From: Isoptericola sediminis
GTDB lineage: Bacteria > Actinomycetota > Actinomycetes > Actinomycetales > Cellulomonadaceae
NCBI RefSeq assembly: GCF_013085345.1
Contig: NZ_JABFAJ010000006.1
Coordinates: forward strand, 1 to 64,000
Direction: 5' to 3'
Length of the DNA: 64,000 bases
In this document: positions 42,190-50,964 of the stretch, in pieces
How the letters are laid out: every line of letters starts with the position of its first letter
Position numbering within the stretch: the stretch's first letter is position 1
Translations under genes and position numbers: made by a program
The notes under the pieces: generated by a model
What the model was told of the DNA's origin: nothing
The model's input: only the letters and a program-made list of their open reading frames with translations
Databases searched by the model: none

Positions 42190-42231
42190 GCCGCGGTCGC
42201 AGCGGATCCGCGGATCCGCTGCGACCGCGGC
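42190..42231. terminator. 42-bp perfect palindrome downstream of the YihY-like gene
   Basis: Every base from 42190 to 42231 pairs with its mirror partner (21-bp arms, no spacer; centre TCCG/CGGA). It lies 49 bp beyond the YihY stop and 77 bp upstream of the secreted EEP start, so it can act as a terminator for the former. Confidence 0.65.
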
Positions 42232-42280
42232 TGATCGCACCGAGCCGCTCACCCCGCGCCGGGTCGGCGCGGCGGCGTCC

Positions 42281-43426
42281 TCAGCGGCGGTCGCTGCGTG
42301 ACGCGGTGCGGTCGTCGTCGTGGTGGTCGTCGTGCCCGTGGCCGGACGCGGGGTCCGGGCCGGGCGCGCCGTCCGGGTCGGACGTGCGTCCCGACGACTC
42401 GCGGATGGCGCGGGCCCGGGCGAGGCTCTTCTCCTCCTTCGCCGCCTTCTTCGTGATGGCGGCGTCGTCGCGCAGCGGCAGCCGGATCTCCTTCTCGGCC
42501 GGGATGCCCGCCTGGAGCTGACGGCTCCGCTCGAGCTCGGCGTCGACCTCGGCGCCGAAGAGCAGCGCCAGGTTCATGATCCACAGCAGCAGCAGGAAGA
42601 TGATGACGCCGGCCAGCGCGCCGTAGGTGGCCTGGTAGCTCTCACCGCCCCCTGCCCAGGAGAGGTAGAGCCCGAAGCCGACGGACGCGAGGACCGCGAT
42701 GACGATCGCGATGAAGGCACCCACGCTGATCCAGCGGAACTTCGGCTGCCTCACGTTGGGGGTGAAGTGGTACAGCAGCGCGACGATGACGACGAACGCG
42801 AGGAGCAGCATGGGCCACTTCGCGATGCTCCACACCGTCAGGGCGGTCGAGCCGAGGCCGACGACCTCGCCGATGCCCTCGGCGACCGGGCCGCTGACGA
42901 CCAGGAGGAGAGCGACGACGGCGACGAGCACGAGCAGGACCAGGGTGAGGAGGTACATCAGCGGGCGCAGCTTCCAGAACGGCCGGCCCTCCTCCACCCC
43001 GTAGATCCGGTTGGTCGCCCGGGAGAAGGCGTTGACGTAGTTCGACGCCGTCCACAGCGCGACGGCGAGACCGAGGACGAGTCCGAGGCCGGCGCCCTGG
43101 TTCGAGGTGAGGCTCTCCACGAACGGCCGGAGCTGTTCGAGGGCGTCCTGCGGGACGAAGGACTCCATGATGCCGAGGAGCCGGTCCGTGGTGGACTCCG
43201 CCTGACCGACGAGGCCCAGGATCGACACGAGCGCGATGAGCGCGGGGAAGATCGAGAGCACGGCGTAGTACGTCAGCGCGGCGGCGAGGTCCGGGGCCTG
43301 GTCCTGGACGAACTCCCGGCCACTCTTCGTGGCGACGTACGCCCACGACGGCTTCGTGAGGTCCGTGGGGGAGTCCGGCTTGGCGGGGTGGTCCTCGTGC
43401 GGTCGGCTCGTCGGGTCGCTCGCCAT
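42281..43426 (-). CDS. YihY/BrkB-family inner-membrane protein
   Basis: 381 aa from ATG 43426 (GGAG upstream). About six membrane segments. Family pattern: FVQDQAPDLAAALTYYAVLSIFPALIALVSILG, ALWTASNYVNAFSRATNRIYGVEEGRPFWKLRP, YHFTPNVRQPKFRWISVGAFIAI and WIMNLALLFGAEVDAELERSRQL. The C-terminal tail is basic then His/Asp-rich (GHGHDDHHDDD). The function of the family is unsettled; it is not RNase BN. Confidence 0.92.
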   Translation of the reverse strand: MASDPTSRPHEDHPAKPDSPTDLTKPSWAYVATKSGREFVQDQAPDLAAALTYYAVLSIFPALIALVSILGLVGQAESTTDRLLGIMESFVPQDALEQLRPFVESLTSNQGAGLGLVLGLAVALWTASNYVNAFSRATNRIYGVEEGRPFWKLRPLMYLLTLVLLVLVAVVALLLVVSGPVAEGIGEVVGLGSTALTVWSIAKWPMLLLAFVVIVALLYHFTPNVRQPKFRWISVGAFIAIVIAVLASVGFGLYLSWAGGGESYQATYGALAGVIIFLLLLWIMNLALLFGAEVDAELERSRQLQAGIPAEKEIRLPLRDDAAITKKAAKEEKSLARARAIRESSGRTSDPDGAPGPDPASGHGHDDHHDDDRTASRSDRR

Positions 43427-43559
43427 GGTCTCTCCTCGCTGCCGGGCCGGGCGTGTCTCGGTCGGTATCGCCAGGCAAGCGTGTGCCCGGCGCGGGGTTC
43501 CGGCAATCGGAGAGGCGTCGCGGATCCGCGGTCCTCGACGCGCCGGGCAGCGCGACGCG

Positions 43560-43565
43560 TAGCGT
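43560..43565 (+). promoter_or_regulatory. -10 hexamer TAGCGT, leaderless start of the DUF255 gene
   Basis: TAGCGT, six bases (GGGGGC), then ATG 43572. Confidence 0.55.
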
Positions 43566-43571
43566 GGGGGC

Positions 43572-45647
<2,076 letters not shown>

Positions 45648-45670
45648 CCACGGCCATCACGCTTGATCGC

Positions 45671-45737
45671 GAGGTCGTACCTGCCGTCACGTCGTCGTAC
45701 CCGGCGGGTACGACCGGGAGACGGAAGGTACGACCTC
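45671..45737. repeat. Mirrored 20-bp-period element, GGTCGTACC core
   Basis: GTCGTAC occurs at 45674 and 45694 and its complement GGTACGAC at 45707 and 45727: two 20-bp steps in each orientation. The whole is an inverted repeat with outer arms 45671-45682/45726-45737 (12 bp) and inner arms 45695-45702/45706-45713 (8 bp). It fills the gap between two convergent genes. Each pair reads in the sense of the gene that ends beside it. Confidence 0.85.
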
Positions 45738-45750
45738 GGGGGCTATGGGG

Positions 45751-46509
45751 TCAGTCGAGGGTGAGCGCCCGCAGCTCGGCGAGCGAGCCGTCGAACACGT
45801 TCATGTCGATGTGCTCCTCCTCGCCGTCGTAGCCGCGCAGGTGGTCCCGGTCGGAGTACTGCCAGAACTCCCAGTCGGTGCGCGGCAGGTCGGGGGTGAG
45901 GGCGACCGACCGGATCCACAACGGGTAGCGGTCGTAGTCCTCGCCCAGGTAGGAGCTGCGGATCTCCTGGGTGGTGTAGATGATCGGCGGGGCGCCGTAG
46001 TGGGCCTCCAGGTCGGCCAGCAGCGGGTCGAGGATCCCGCGCAGCTCGTCCCCGCTCGGCGGGTCGGCGATGAAGTCGCCGTAGTACTCGACGTCCACGA
46101 CGGGCGGCAGGGTGCCCGGCTCGGCCGGCACCTGGGCGACGACGTGCGCCGCCTGGCTCTCGCCCGCGCTCTCGAAGCTCATGAAGTGGTAGGCGCCGAC
46201 CACCAGGTCCGTGCCGCGGGCCCCGGCCCAGTTGGCGGCGAACCGTTTGTCGACGTGGCGGGAGCCCTCCGTCGCCTTCATGAACGCGAAGTCGAGGTCC
46301 TGGGCGGCCAGGACCGGCCAGTCGATCTCCCCCTGGTAGGCGGAGACGTCCACCCCGCGGACCTCGTAGTCGCCGACGAGGAACCGGTTCGGCCAGACGA
46401 TCCCGTTCCAGACCAGCACGGCCAGCACGCCGGCGGCCAGCACCAGGCCGGCGAGGACCCCGGTCGTCCACCGCAGCCATCGTCTGCGTCGCCCCGCACG
46501 CACACCCAT
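45751..46509 (-). CDS. GH25-family lysozyme (muramidase), membrane-anchored
   Basis: 252 aa. An N-terminal signal-anchor helix (~15-35) is followed by the GH25 barrel: GVDVSAYQGEIDWPVLA (catalytic-site Asp), FAFMKATEGSRHVDKRF, VVGAYHFMSF, PPVVDVEYYGDF (second acidic pair) and DWEFWQYSDRDHLRGYDGEEEHIDMNVFDG. It cleaves the glycan chain of peptidoglycan. AAGGA precedes ATG 46509. Divergent from the DUF3817 gene. Confidence 0.92.
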   Translation of the reverse strand: MGVRAGRRRRWLRWTTGVLAGLVLAAGVLAVLVWNGIVWPNRFLVGDYEVRGVDVSAYQGEIDWPVLAAQDLDFAFMKATEGSRHVDKRFAANWAGARGTDLVVGAYHFMSFESAGESQAAHVVAQVPAEPGTLPPVVDVEYYGDFIADPPSGDELRGILDPLLADLEAHYGAPPIIYTTQEIRSSYLGEDYDRYPLWIRSVALTPDLPRTDWEFWQYSDRDHLRGYDGEEEHIDMNVFDGSLAELRALTLD

Positions 46510-46612
46510 GTGCTGATCCTTGCAGGTCCTCCGGTGTGCCCGACGCCACGGAACCGGGCCTGCAGGCGGGGCGTTGTCCCGGCGACCCCAACGCTTCCCG
46601 GAAGGACCCCGC

Positions 46613-47041
46613 ATGCCCGCCGACCGCACCACCGCGCAGCCGCTGACCGGCCTCGGCCGCCTCTTCGCCGTCGTCGCCTGGGTCGAGGCGTTCACCTGGG
46701 CCGGGCTGCTCGTGGGCATGTACCTCGAGCACGTCGCGGGTGTCACGGACCTCGGCGTCTGGCTGTTCGGCCGCCTGCACGGCGGGGCGTTCGTCGCCTA
46801 CGGCCTCGTCACCCTGGTCGTCGCCGTGCGGTACCGGTGGGGCGTCCCGCGCACCCTCGTGGCGCTCGCGGCCGCCGTGCCGCCGCTGACGACGGTGCTC
46901 GCCGAGCGATGGCTGCGCCGCACCGGGCACCTGCACGCGCCGCAGGACCGTGCCGAGCCTGCGGCGCGCACCGAGCCCGCGGCGCCCACCAGCTCCGAGC
47001 CCGAGCCCGAGCCGGTGGCGGGAGACGCCCCGCGCGGCTGA
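46613..47041 (+). CDS. DUF3817-family membrane protein
   Basis: 142 aa from ATG 46613 (GGAAGGA upstream). Three hydrophobic segments with the DUF3817 pattern LGRLFAVVAWVEAFTWAGLLVGMYLEH, LFGRLHGGAFVAYGLVTLVVAVRYRW and AAAVPPLTTVLAERWLRR. The last ~35 residues are a Glu/Pro/Ala-rich tail. The function is unknown. A hairpin follows its stop codon. Confidence 0.83.
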   Translation: MPADRTTAQPLTGLGRLFAVVAWVEAFTWAGLLVGMYLEHVAGVTDLGVWLFGRLHGGAFVAYGLVTLVVAVRYRWGVPRTLVALAAAVPPLTTVLAERWLRRTGHLHAPQDRAEPAARTEPAAPTSSEPEPEPVAGDAPRG

Positions 47042-47048
47042 CACCGGT

Positions 47049-47070
47049 CGATCAGGTGTTTGCCTGATCG
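47049..47070 (+). terminator. Hairpin after the DUF3817 gene
   Basis: 8-bp arms CGATCAGG and CCTGATCG around TGTTTG, followed by TTACT, beginning seven bases after the stop codon. Confidence 0.6.
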
Positions 47071-47084
47071 TTACTCCCCGGGTG

Positions 47085-47112
47085 TTCACATGTCGGACTC
47101 CGTGGCTAGGGT
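47085..47112 (+). promoter_or_regulatory. Promoter of the 5'-nucleotidase gene
   Basis: -35-like TTCACA (47085-47090), 16-bp spacer, -10 TAGGGT (47107-47112), then AGGGAGA and ATG 47147. The -35 is part of GTTCACA, a single PHO-box-like half unit; no second unit is in phase, so PhoP control is not claimed. Confidence 0.5.
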
Positions 47113-47146
47113 GACGTCACCCACACCTTCCAGGGAGATCACACCC

Positions 47147-49213
47147 ATGCTCACTGCTCGCAAGCGAGTGGCCGGGTTCGCCGCCTTCGGGTTGGCAGCC
47201 ACGGGTGTCGCCACCGTCGGCGCACTGCCCGCGCAGGCCGCCGACCCGGTCGACGTCCAGATCCTCGCCACCAACGACTTCCACGGTCGCATCCTTCCGA
47301 ACTCCTACAGCGGCGACGCCGGGGCGGCCGTGCTGGCCGGCGCGGTCGACCAGCTGCGCACGGAGAACCCGAACACGGTCTTCGCGGCCGCGGGTGACCT
47401 CATCGGGGCGTCGACCTTCGAGTCGTTCATCCAGCACGACCGGCCGACCATCCAGGCCATGAACGAGGCCGGCCTCGACGTCTCCGCCGTGGGCAACCAC
47501 GAGCTGGACGGCGGGTACTCCGACCTGGTCGACCGTGTGATGGCGGACTACGACCCGGTGACGAACCCGTTCGGCGGTGCCGAGTGGGAGTACGTCGCCG
47601 CGAACCTCAAGATGCGCGCGACCGGCGACGACGCCGTGCCCGCCTCCTGGCTCACCGAGCGCGGCGGGGTCGAGATCGGCTTCGTCGGCGCCGTCACCGA
47701 GGACCTGCCGTTCCTCGTGAGCCCGGCGGGGATCGAGGACATCGAGGTCACCGACATCGTCGACGCCGCGAACGCCGAGGCGGACGCGCTGCGGGCCGAG
47801 GGTGCCGACCTGGTGGTCCTGCTCGTGCACGAGGGGGCGACCTCCACCGACTGCGCGGACATCACCGACGGTGCCTTCGGCGAGATCGTCACCGGTCTCG
47901 ACGGCGACACCGACGCGATCGTCTCCGGGCACACCCACCTGGCCTACGACTGCCGCGTCCCGGTCGCCGAGTGGTCCGGCCGTGCCGTCACCGAGCGTCC
48001 CGTGGTCTCCGCCGGTCAGTACGGCGTGAACCTCAACCAGCTCGAGTTCTCCGTCGACCCGGACTCCGGCGACGTCACCGGGCTGCGGACCGACGTGCTG
48101 CCCCTGTTCGGCAACTACCCGGCCGACCCCGAGGTCCAGGCGATCGTCGACGAGGCCGTCGAGGTCGCCGACGAGCTGGGTGCCGAGCCGCTGGGCGAGG
48201 TCGCCGACGTGCTCAACCGCGCCAAGCGCTGGACGGTCGACGCCGACACCGGTGAGGACGTCCTCGTCGAGAACCGTGGTGGCGAGTCCACCCTCGGCAA
48301 CCTCGTGGCCGAGGTGCAGCGCTGGGCCACCTCCTCGGAGGAGTCCGGCAGCGCCGAGATCGCCTTCATGAACCCGGGCGGCCTGCGGGCCGACCTGACC
48401 GGTGACCCGGCCGCGGACTTCCCGCGGACGATCACCTACAAGGAGGCCGCCGTCGTCCAGCCGTTCGCCAACACCCTGGTGAACATGGACCTCACGGGCG
48501 AGCAGATCAAGACCGCCCTGGAGCAGCAGTGGCAGCGCGACGACGAGGGCGACGTGCCCTCGCGGCCGTTCCTGCGTCTCGGCGCCTCCGACGGTTTCGA
48601 GTACACCTACGACGACTCGCGTCCCGAGGGTGACCGGATCACCGGCATGTGGCTGCACGGCGAGGCGATCGACCCGACCACCGCCTACTCGGTGACGGTC
48701 AACTCCTTCCTCGCCGCCGGCGGTGACAACTTCCGCGTCTTCGCCGAGGGCGCCGACGCCAGCGACACCGGCAAGATCGACCTGTCGGCGTTCGTCGACT
48801 ACATGGCCGAGTTCGCCGGGGACACCCCGCTCGAGGCCGACCCGAGCCAGCGGGCCGTGGGCGTGTCGTTCACCGAGAACGCCGACCTCCGGGCCGGCAA
48901 GCAGACCGCGTTCGACGTCTCCTCGTGGTCGATGTCCACCGCGGCGGACACCAAGGACGACGAGCTGGTCGTGATGCTGGACGGCGAGAAGGTCGGGTCG
49001 TTCCCGGTCGACAACACCGTCACCGACAGCGTCTACGACGTCACCGGCACCGCGTCGGTCAGCCTGGAGCTGCCGAAGAAGACCGAGGGCACCCTCACGC
49101 TGGTCGGCATGTCGACCGGCACGGAGGTCGTCGTCGGCGAGGTCACCGCGCCGGGCAAGCCGGCGGGGCTCCCTGGCCCGCCGTCGTGGGTCCCGGCCCC
49201 GTTCAACGGCTGA
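47147..49213 (+). CDS. Secreted bifunctional metallophosphatase/5'-nucleotidase
   Basis: 688 aa from ATG 47147. A signal peptide ends at LPAQAAD. The N-terminal metallophosphatase has the dimetal motifs ATNDFHGRIL, AAGDLIGAS, VGNHELDGG and SGHTHLAYD. The C-terminal 5'-nucleotidase domain (~380-560) binds the base: ENRGGESTLGNLVAE, FMNPGGLRADL, VNSFLAAGGDNF. A further ~120-residue beta-rich region follows. No sortase motif or GPI-like tail is visible, so the protein is probably released. It frees phosphate and nucleosides from extracellular nucleotides. Confidence 0.93.
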   Translation: MLTARKRVAGFAAFGLAATGVATVGALPAQAADPVDVQILATNDFHGRILPNSYSGDAGAAVLAGAVDQLRTENPNTVFAAAGDLIGASTFESFIQHDRPTIQAMNEAGLDVSAVGNHELDGGYSDLVDRVMADYDPVTNPFGGAEWEYVAANLKMRATGDDAVPASWLTERGGVEIGFVGAVTEDLPFLVSPAGIEDIEVTDIVDAANAEADALRAEGADLVVLLVHEGATSTDCADITDGAFGEIVTGLDGDTDAIVSGHTHLAYDCRVPVAEWSGRAVTERPVVSAGQYGVNLNQLEFSVDPDSGDVTGLRTDVLPLFGNYPADPEVQAIVDEAVEVADELGAEPLGEVADVLNRAKRWTVDADTGEDVLVENRGGESTLGNLVAEVQRWATSSEESGSAEIAFMNPGGLRADLTGDPAADFPRTITYKEAAVVQPFANTLVNMDLTGEQIKTALEQQWQRDDEGDVPSRPFLRLGASDGFEYTYDDSRPEGDRITGMWLHGEAIDPTTAYSVTVNSFLAAGGDNFRVFAEGADASDTGKIDLSAFVDYMAEFAGDTPLEADPSQRAVGVSFTENADLRAGKQTAFDVSSWSMSTAADTKDDELVVMLDGEKVGSFPVDNTVTDSVYDVTGTASVSLELPKKTEGTLTLVGMSTGTEVVVGEVTAPGKPAGLPGPPSWVPAPFNG

Positions 49214-49245
49214 GTCCGGACGGCCTGACCGTCCGACGCACACTG

Positions 49246-49311
49246 ACGGGCGCGGCCCCCGGTCCGTCCCACCCCCGAGCGGGGCGGGGACGGGCCGGGG
49301 GCCGCGCCCGT
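49246..49311. terminator. Long GC-rich bidirectional hairpin
   Basis: 25-bp arms (49246-49270 and 49287-49311) with one G-U-type mismatch lie between the convergent 5'-nucleotidase and MBL genes. A smaller CGGACGG/CCGTCCG stem at 49218-49236 precedes it. Confidence 0.8.
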
Positions 49312-49321
49312 CGTGCTGCGG

Positions 49322-49987
49322 TCAGGGGACGGTGAGCTCCTCGCCGACGGCGGGCCGCACGGCGCGGGTGACGCCCTCGCGCTCGAGCGAGGCCAGCACG
49401 CGGTCGGCGATCGACAGGCCCGTGTCGTTGAGCAGCCCGTCGTGCACGCCGACCACGGTGCGCGGCGCGACCTGGCGGACGTACCGGATCAGGTCGACGG
49501 CGCGCAGCCAGGGGGCGTCGACGGGGGTGACCAGCACCGGCACCTGCCCGTCCCACGGCGTGTGCCGGTCACCGCTGACGAGCACCGTCCCGGCCACCAG
49601 GTAGCTGAGGTTCTCGGGGCCGGGCACGTCGGGGTGCATCTCCGCGTGCGGGCCCCCGCCGACGACGACGTCGAGGCCGACCACGTCGACACGGTCACCG
49701 GGGGAGAGGGTGCGCCACCCCGGCGCGCCCGGGTCGTCGAACGCGTCGCCGAGCGTGTCACGGACGGAGGCGGGGCCGTACATCGGGATGCCCCGGTCCA
49801 GGGCGGCGGACAGCACCGCGGGGTCGGCGTGGTCGGGGTGCTCGTGGGTGACGAGCACCGCGTCGACACCGTCGAGGTCCGGCGCCGGGCCGAGGCTGCC
49901 CGGGTCGAGGAGGATCCGGCCTCCGTCGGCGACGAGCTCGACGCAGGCGTGGTGGTGCTTGACGATCCGCAGCGCTCGGTCGGTCAT
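49322..49987 (-). CDS. MBL-fold metal-dependent hydrolase (UlaG-like)
   Basis: 221 aa. Compact metallo-beta-lactamase fold: ILLDPGSLG, the zinc motif VLVTHEHPDHADP (HxHxDH), SYLVAGTVLVSGDRH and VVGVHDGLLND. It resembles small UlaG/RomA-like hydrolases; the substrate is unknown. On the minus strand TAGGGT lies six bases before ATG 49987, a leaderless signature. Confidence 0.87.
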   Translation of the reverse strand: MTDRALRIVKHHHACVELVADGGRILLDPGSLGPAPDLDGVDAVLVTHEHPDHADPAVLSAALDRGIPMYGPASVRDTLGDAFDDPGAPGWRTLSPGDRVDVVGLDVVVGGGPHAEMHPDVPGPENLSYLVAGTVLVSGDRHTPWDGQVPVLVTPVDAPWLRAVDLIRYVRQVAPRTVVGVHDGLLNDTGLSIADRVLASLEREGVTRAVRPAVGEELTVP

Positions 49988-49993
49988 TCCCCG

Positions 49994-49999
49994 ACCCTA
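49994..49999 (-). promoter_or_regulatory. -10 hexamer TAGGGT, leaderless start of the MBL gene
   Basis: On the minus strand TAGGGT, six bases, ATG 49987. Confidence 0.55.
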
Positions 50000-50004
50000 G
50001 GCGT

Positions 50005-50844
50005 TCAGGCGGCGTCAAGCATCGCCCGGAGCACCTGGACCACGCCGTGGTCGGCGTTGCTCGGGGCGGTGTGCGCGGCGTGCGCGAGCACCTCGGGATG
50101 AGCGCCGGCCATGGCGTAGGACCAGGTGGCGGCACTCATCATCTCGAGGTCGTTGAGGTAGTCCCCGAACACCATCGTCTGCGCCGCGTCGATCCCGAGC
50201 GCGGACTGCAGGCGGCGCAGCGCGACGCCCTTGTTCACCCCGTGGTTCATGACGTCGACCCAGTGCGGGCTGGACACCACGACCTGCAGGTCGTCGCGCA
50301 GGTGCTCGAGCGCGGGGTAGGGCCCCGTGGCGGAGTCGAGGTGGTCGTACACCGCCACCTTGAGCACCTGGTCGTCGACGGCCAGCAGGTCGTCCACGAC
50401 GGTGAGGTCGGTGTAGTAGGGCCCGACCCGGTCGAGGAACTCCGCGTCGGAGCGCTCGACGTAGGCGGACCGGAGGCCGGCGACGACGGCACCGCCGTCG
50501 CGCGTGGCGCGCAGGCCGCGGACGGCGTGCACGATCGCGGCCACCGACGCCGGTTCGACGGCGTCGGTGGCGATCGTGGTCCCGCCCCGGGTCACGTAGG
50601 TGCCGTTCTCGGCGATGACCACGAGGTCCTCGTGCCCGGGGGTGCGGTCGGCCGGGAAGGCGGCGGTGATGGTCGCGTGCTGCCGCCCGGACGCCGGGAC
50701 GAGGAGGACGCCGGCCTCGTGCAGCCGGGCGAGCAGCGGCCACAGGCCGTCGGGCACGTGACCGTCGGCGTCGAGCAGGGTGCCGTCCATGTCCGTGACG
50801 ACCAGGCGTACGTCGTCCAGGTGCGGAACCGGGGGGAGGGTCAT
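50005..50844 (-). CDS. Cof-type HAD-superfamily hydrolase
   Basis: 279 aa. HAD motif I VVTDMDGTLLDADGHVP, motif II in LVPASGRQ, a C2B-type cap, motif III Lys in GVNKGVALRRL and motif IV MVFGDYLNDLEMM, as in Cof/YbiV sugar-phosphate phosphatases. The specific substrate is unknown. Its stop codon lies 17 bp upstream of the MBL start on the same strand. Divergent from the GH3 beta-glucosidase gene. Confidence 0.9.
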   Translation of the reverse strand: MTLPPVPHLDDVRLVVTDMDGTLLDADGHVPDGLWPLLARLHEAGVLLVPASGRQHATITAAFPADRTPGHEDLVVIAENGTYVTRGGTTIATDAVEPASVAAIVHAVRGLRATRDGGAVVAGLRSAYVERSDAEFLDRVGPYYTDLTVVDDLLAVDDQVLKVAVYDHLDSATGPYPALEHLRDDLQVVVSSPHWVDVMNHGVNKGVALRRLQSALGIDAAQTMVFGDYLNDLEMMSAATWSYAMAGAHPEVLAHAAHTAPSNADHGVVQVLRAMLDAA

Positions 50845-50915
50845 GGCTCCAGGATCTCCGATCGGCGGGACGGGGGCGGCGGCAGGTCGCCCTGCGAGAC
50901 GTTACCGACCGCATG

Positions 50916-50932
50916 GTAGCAATTCGTGCTAC
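50916..50932. promoter_or_regulatory. Inverted repeat overlapping the GH3 gene -10 (possible operator)
   Basis: GTAGCA-N5-TGCTAC (50916-50932). The right arm overlaps the candidate -10 TACGGT (50930-50935), so a bound repressor would block the beta-glucosidase promoter. Confidence 0.5.
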
Positions 50933-50964
50933 GGTCCCGGCAGGACCAGATCGAAGGGATCACC

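Noticed and set aside
47083-47090. GTTCACA before the 5'-nucleotidase gene as a PHO box
   Set aside because: Only one unit is present; no second G(G/T)TCA unit lies 11 nt away on either side, unlike the Pit promoter.
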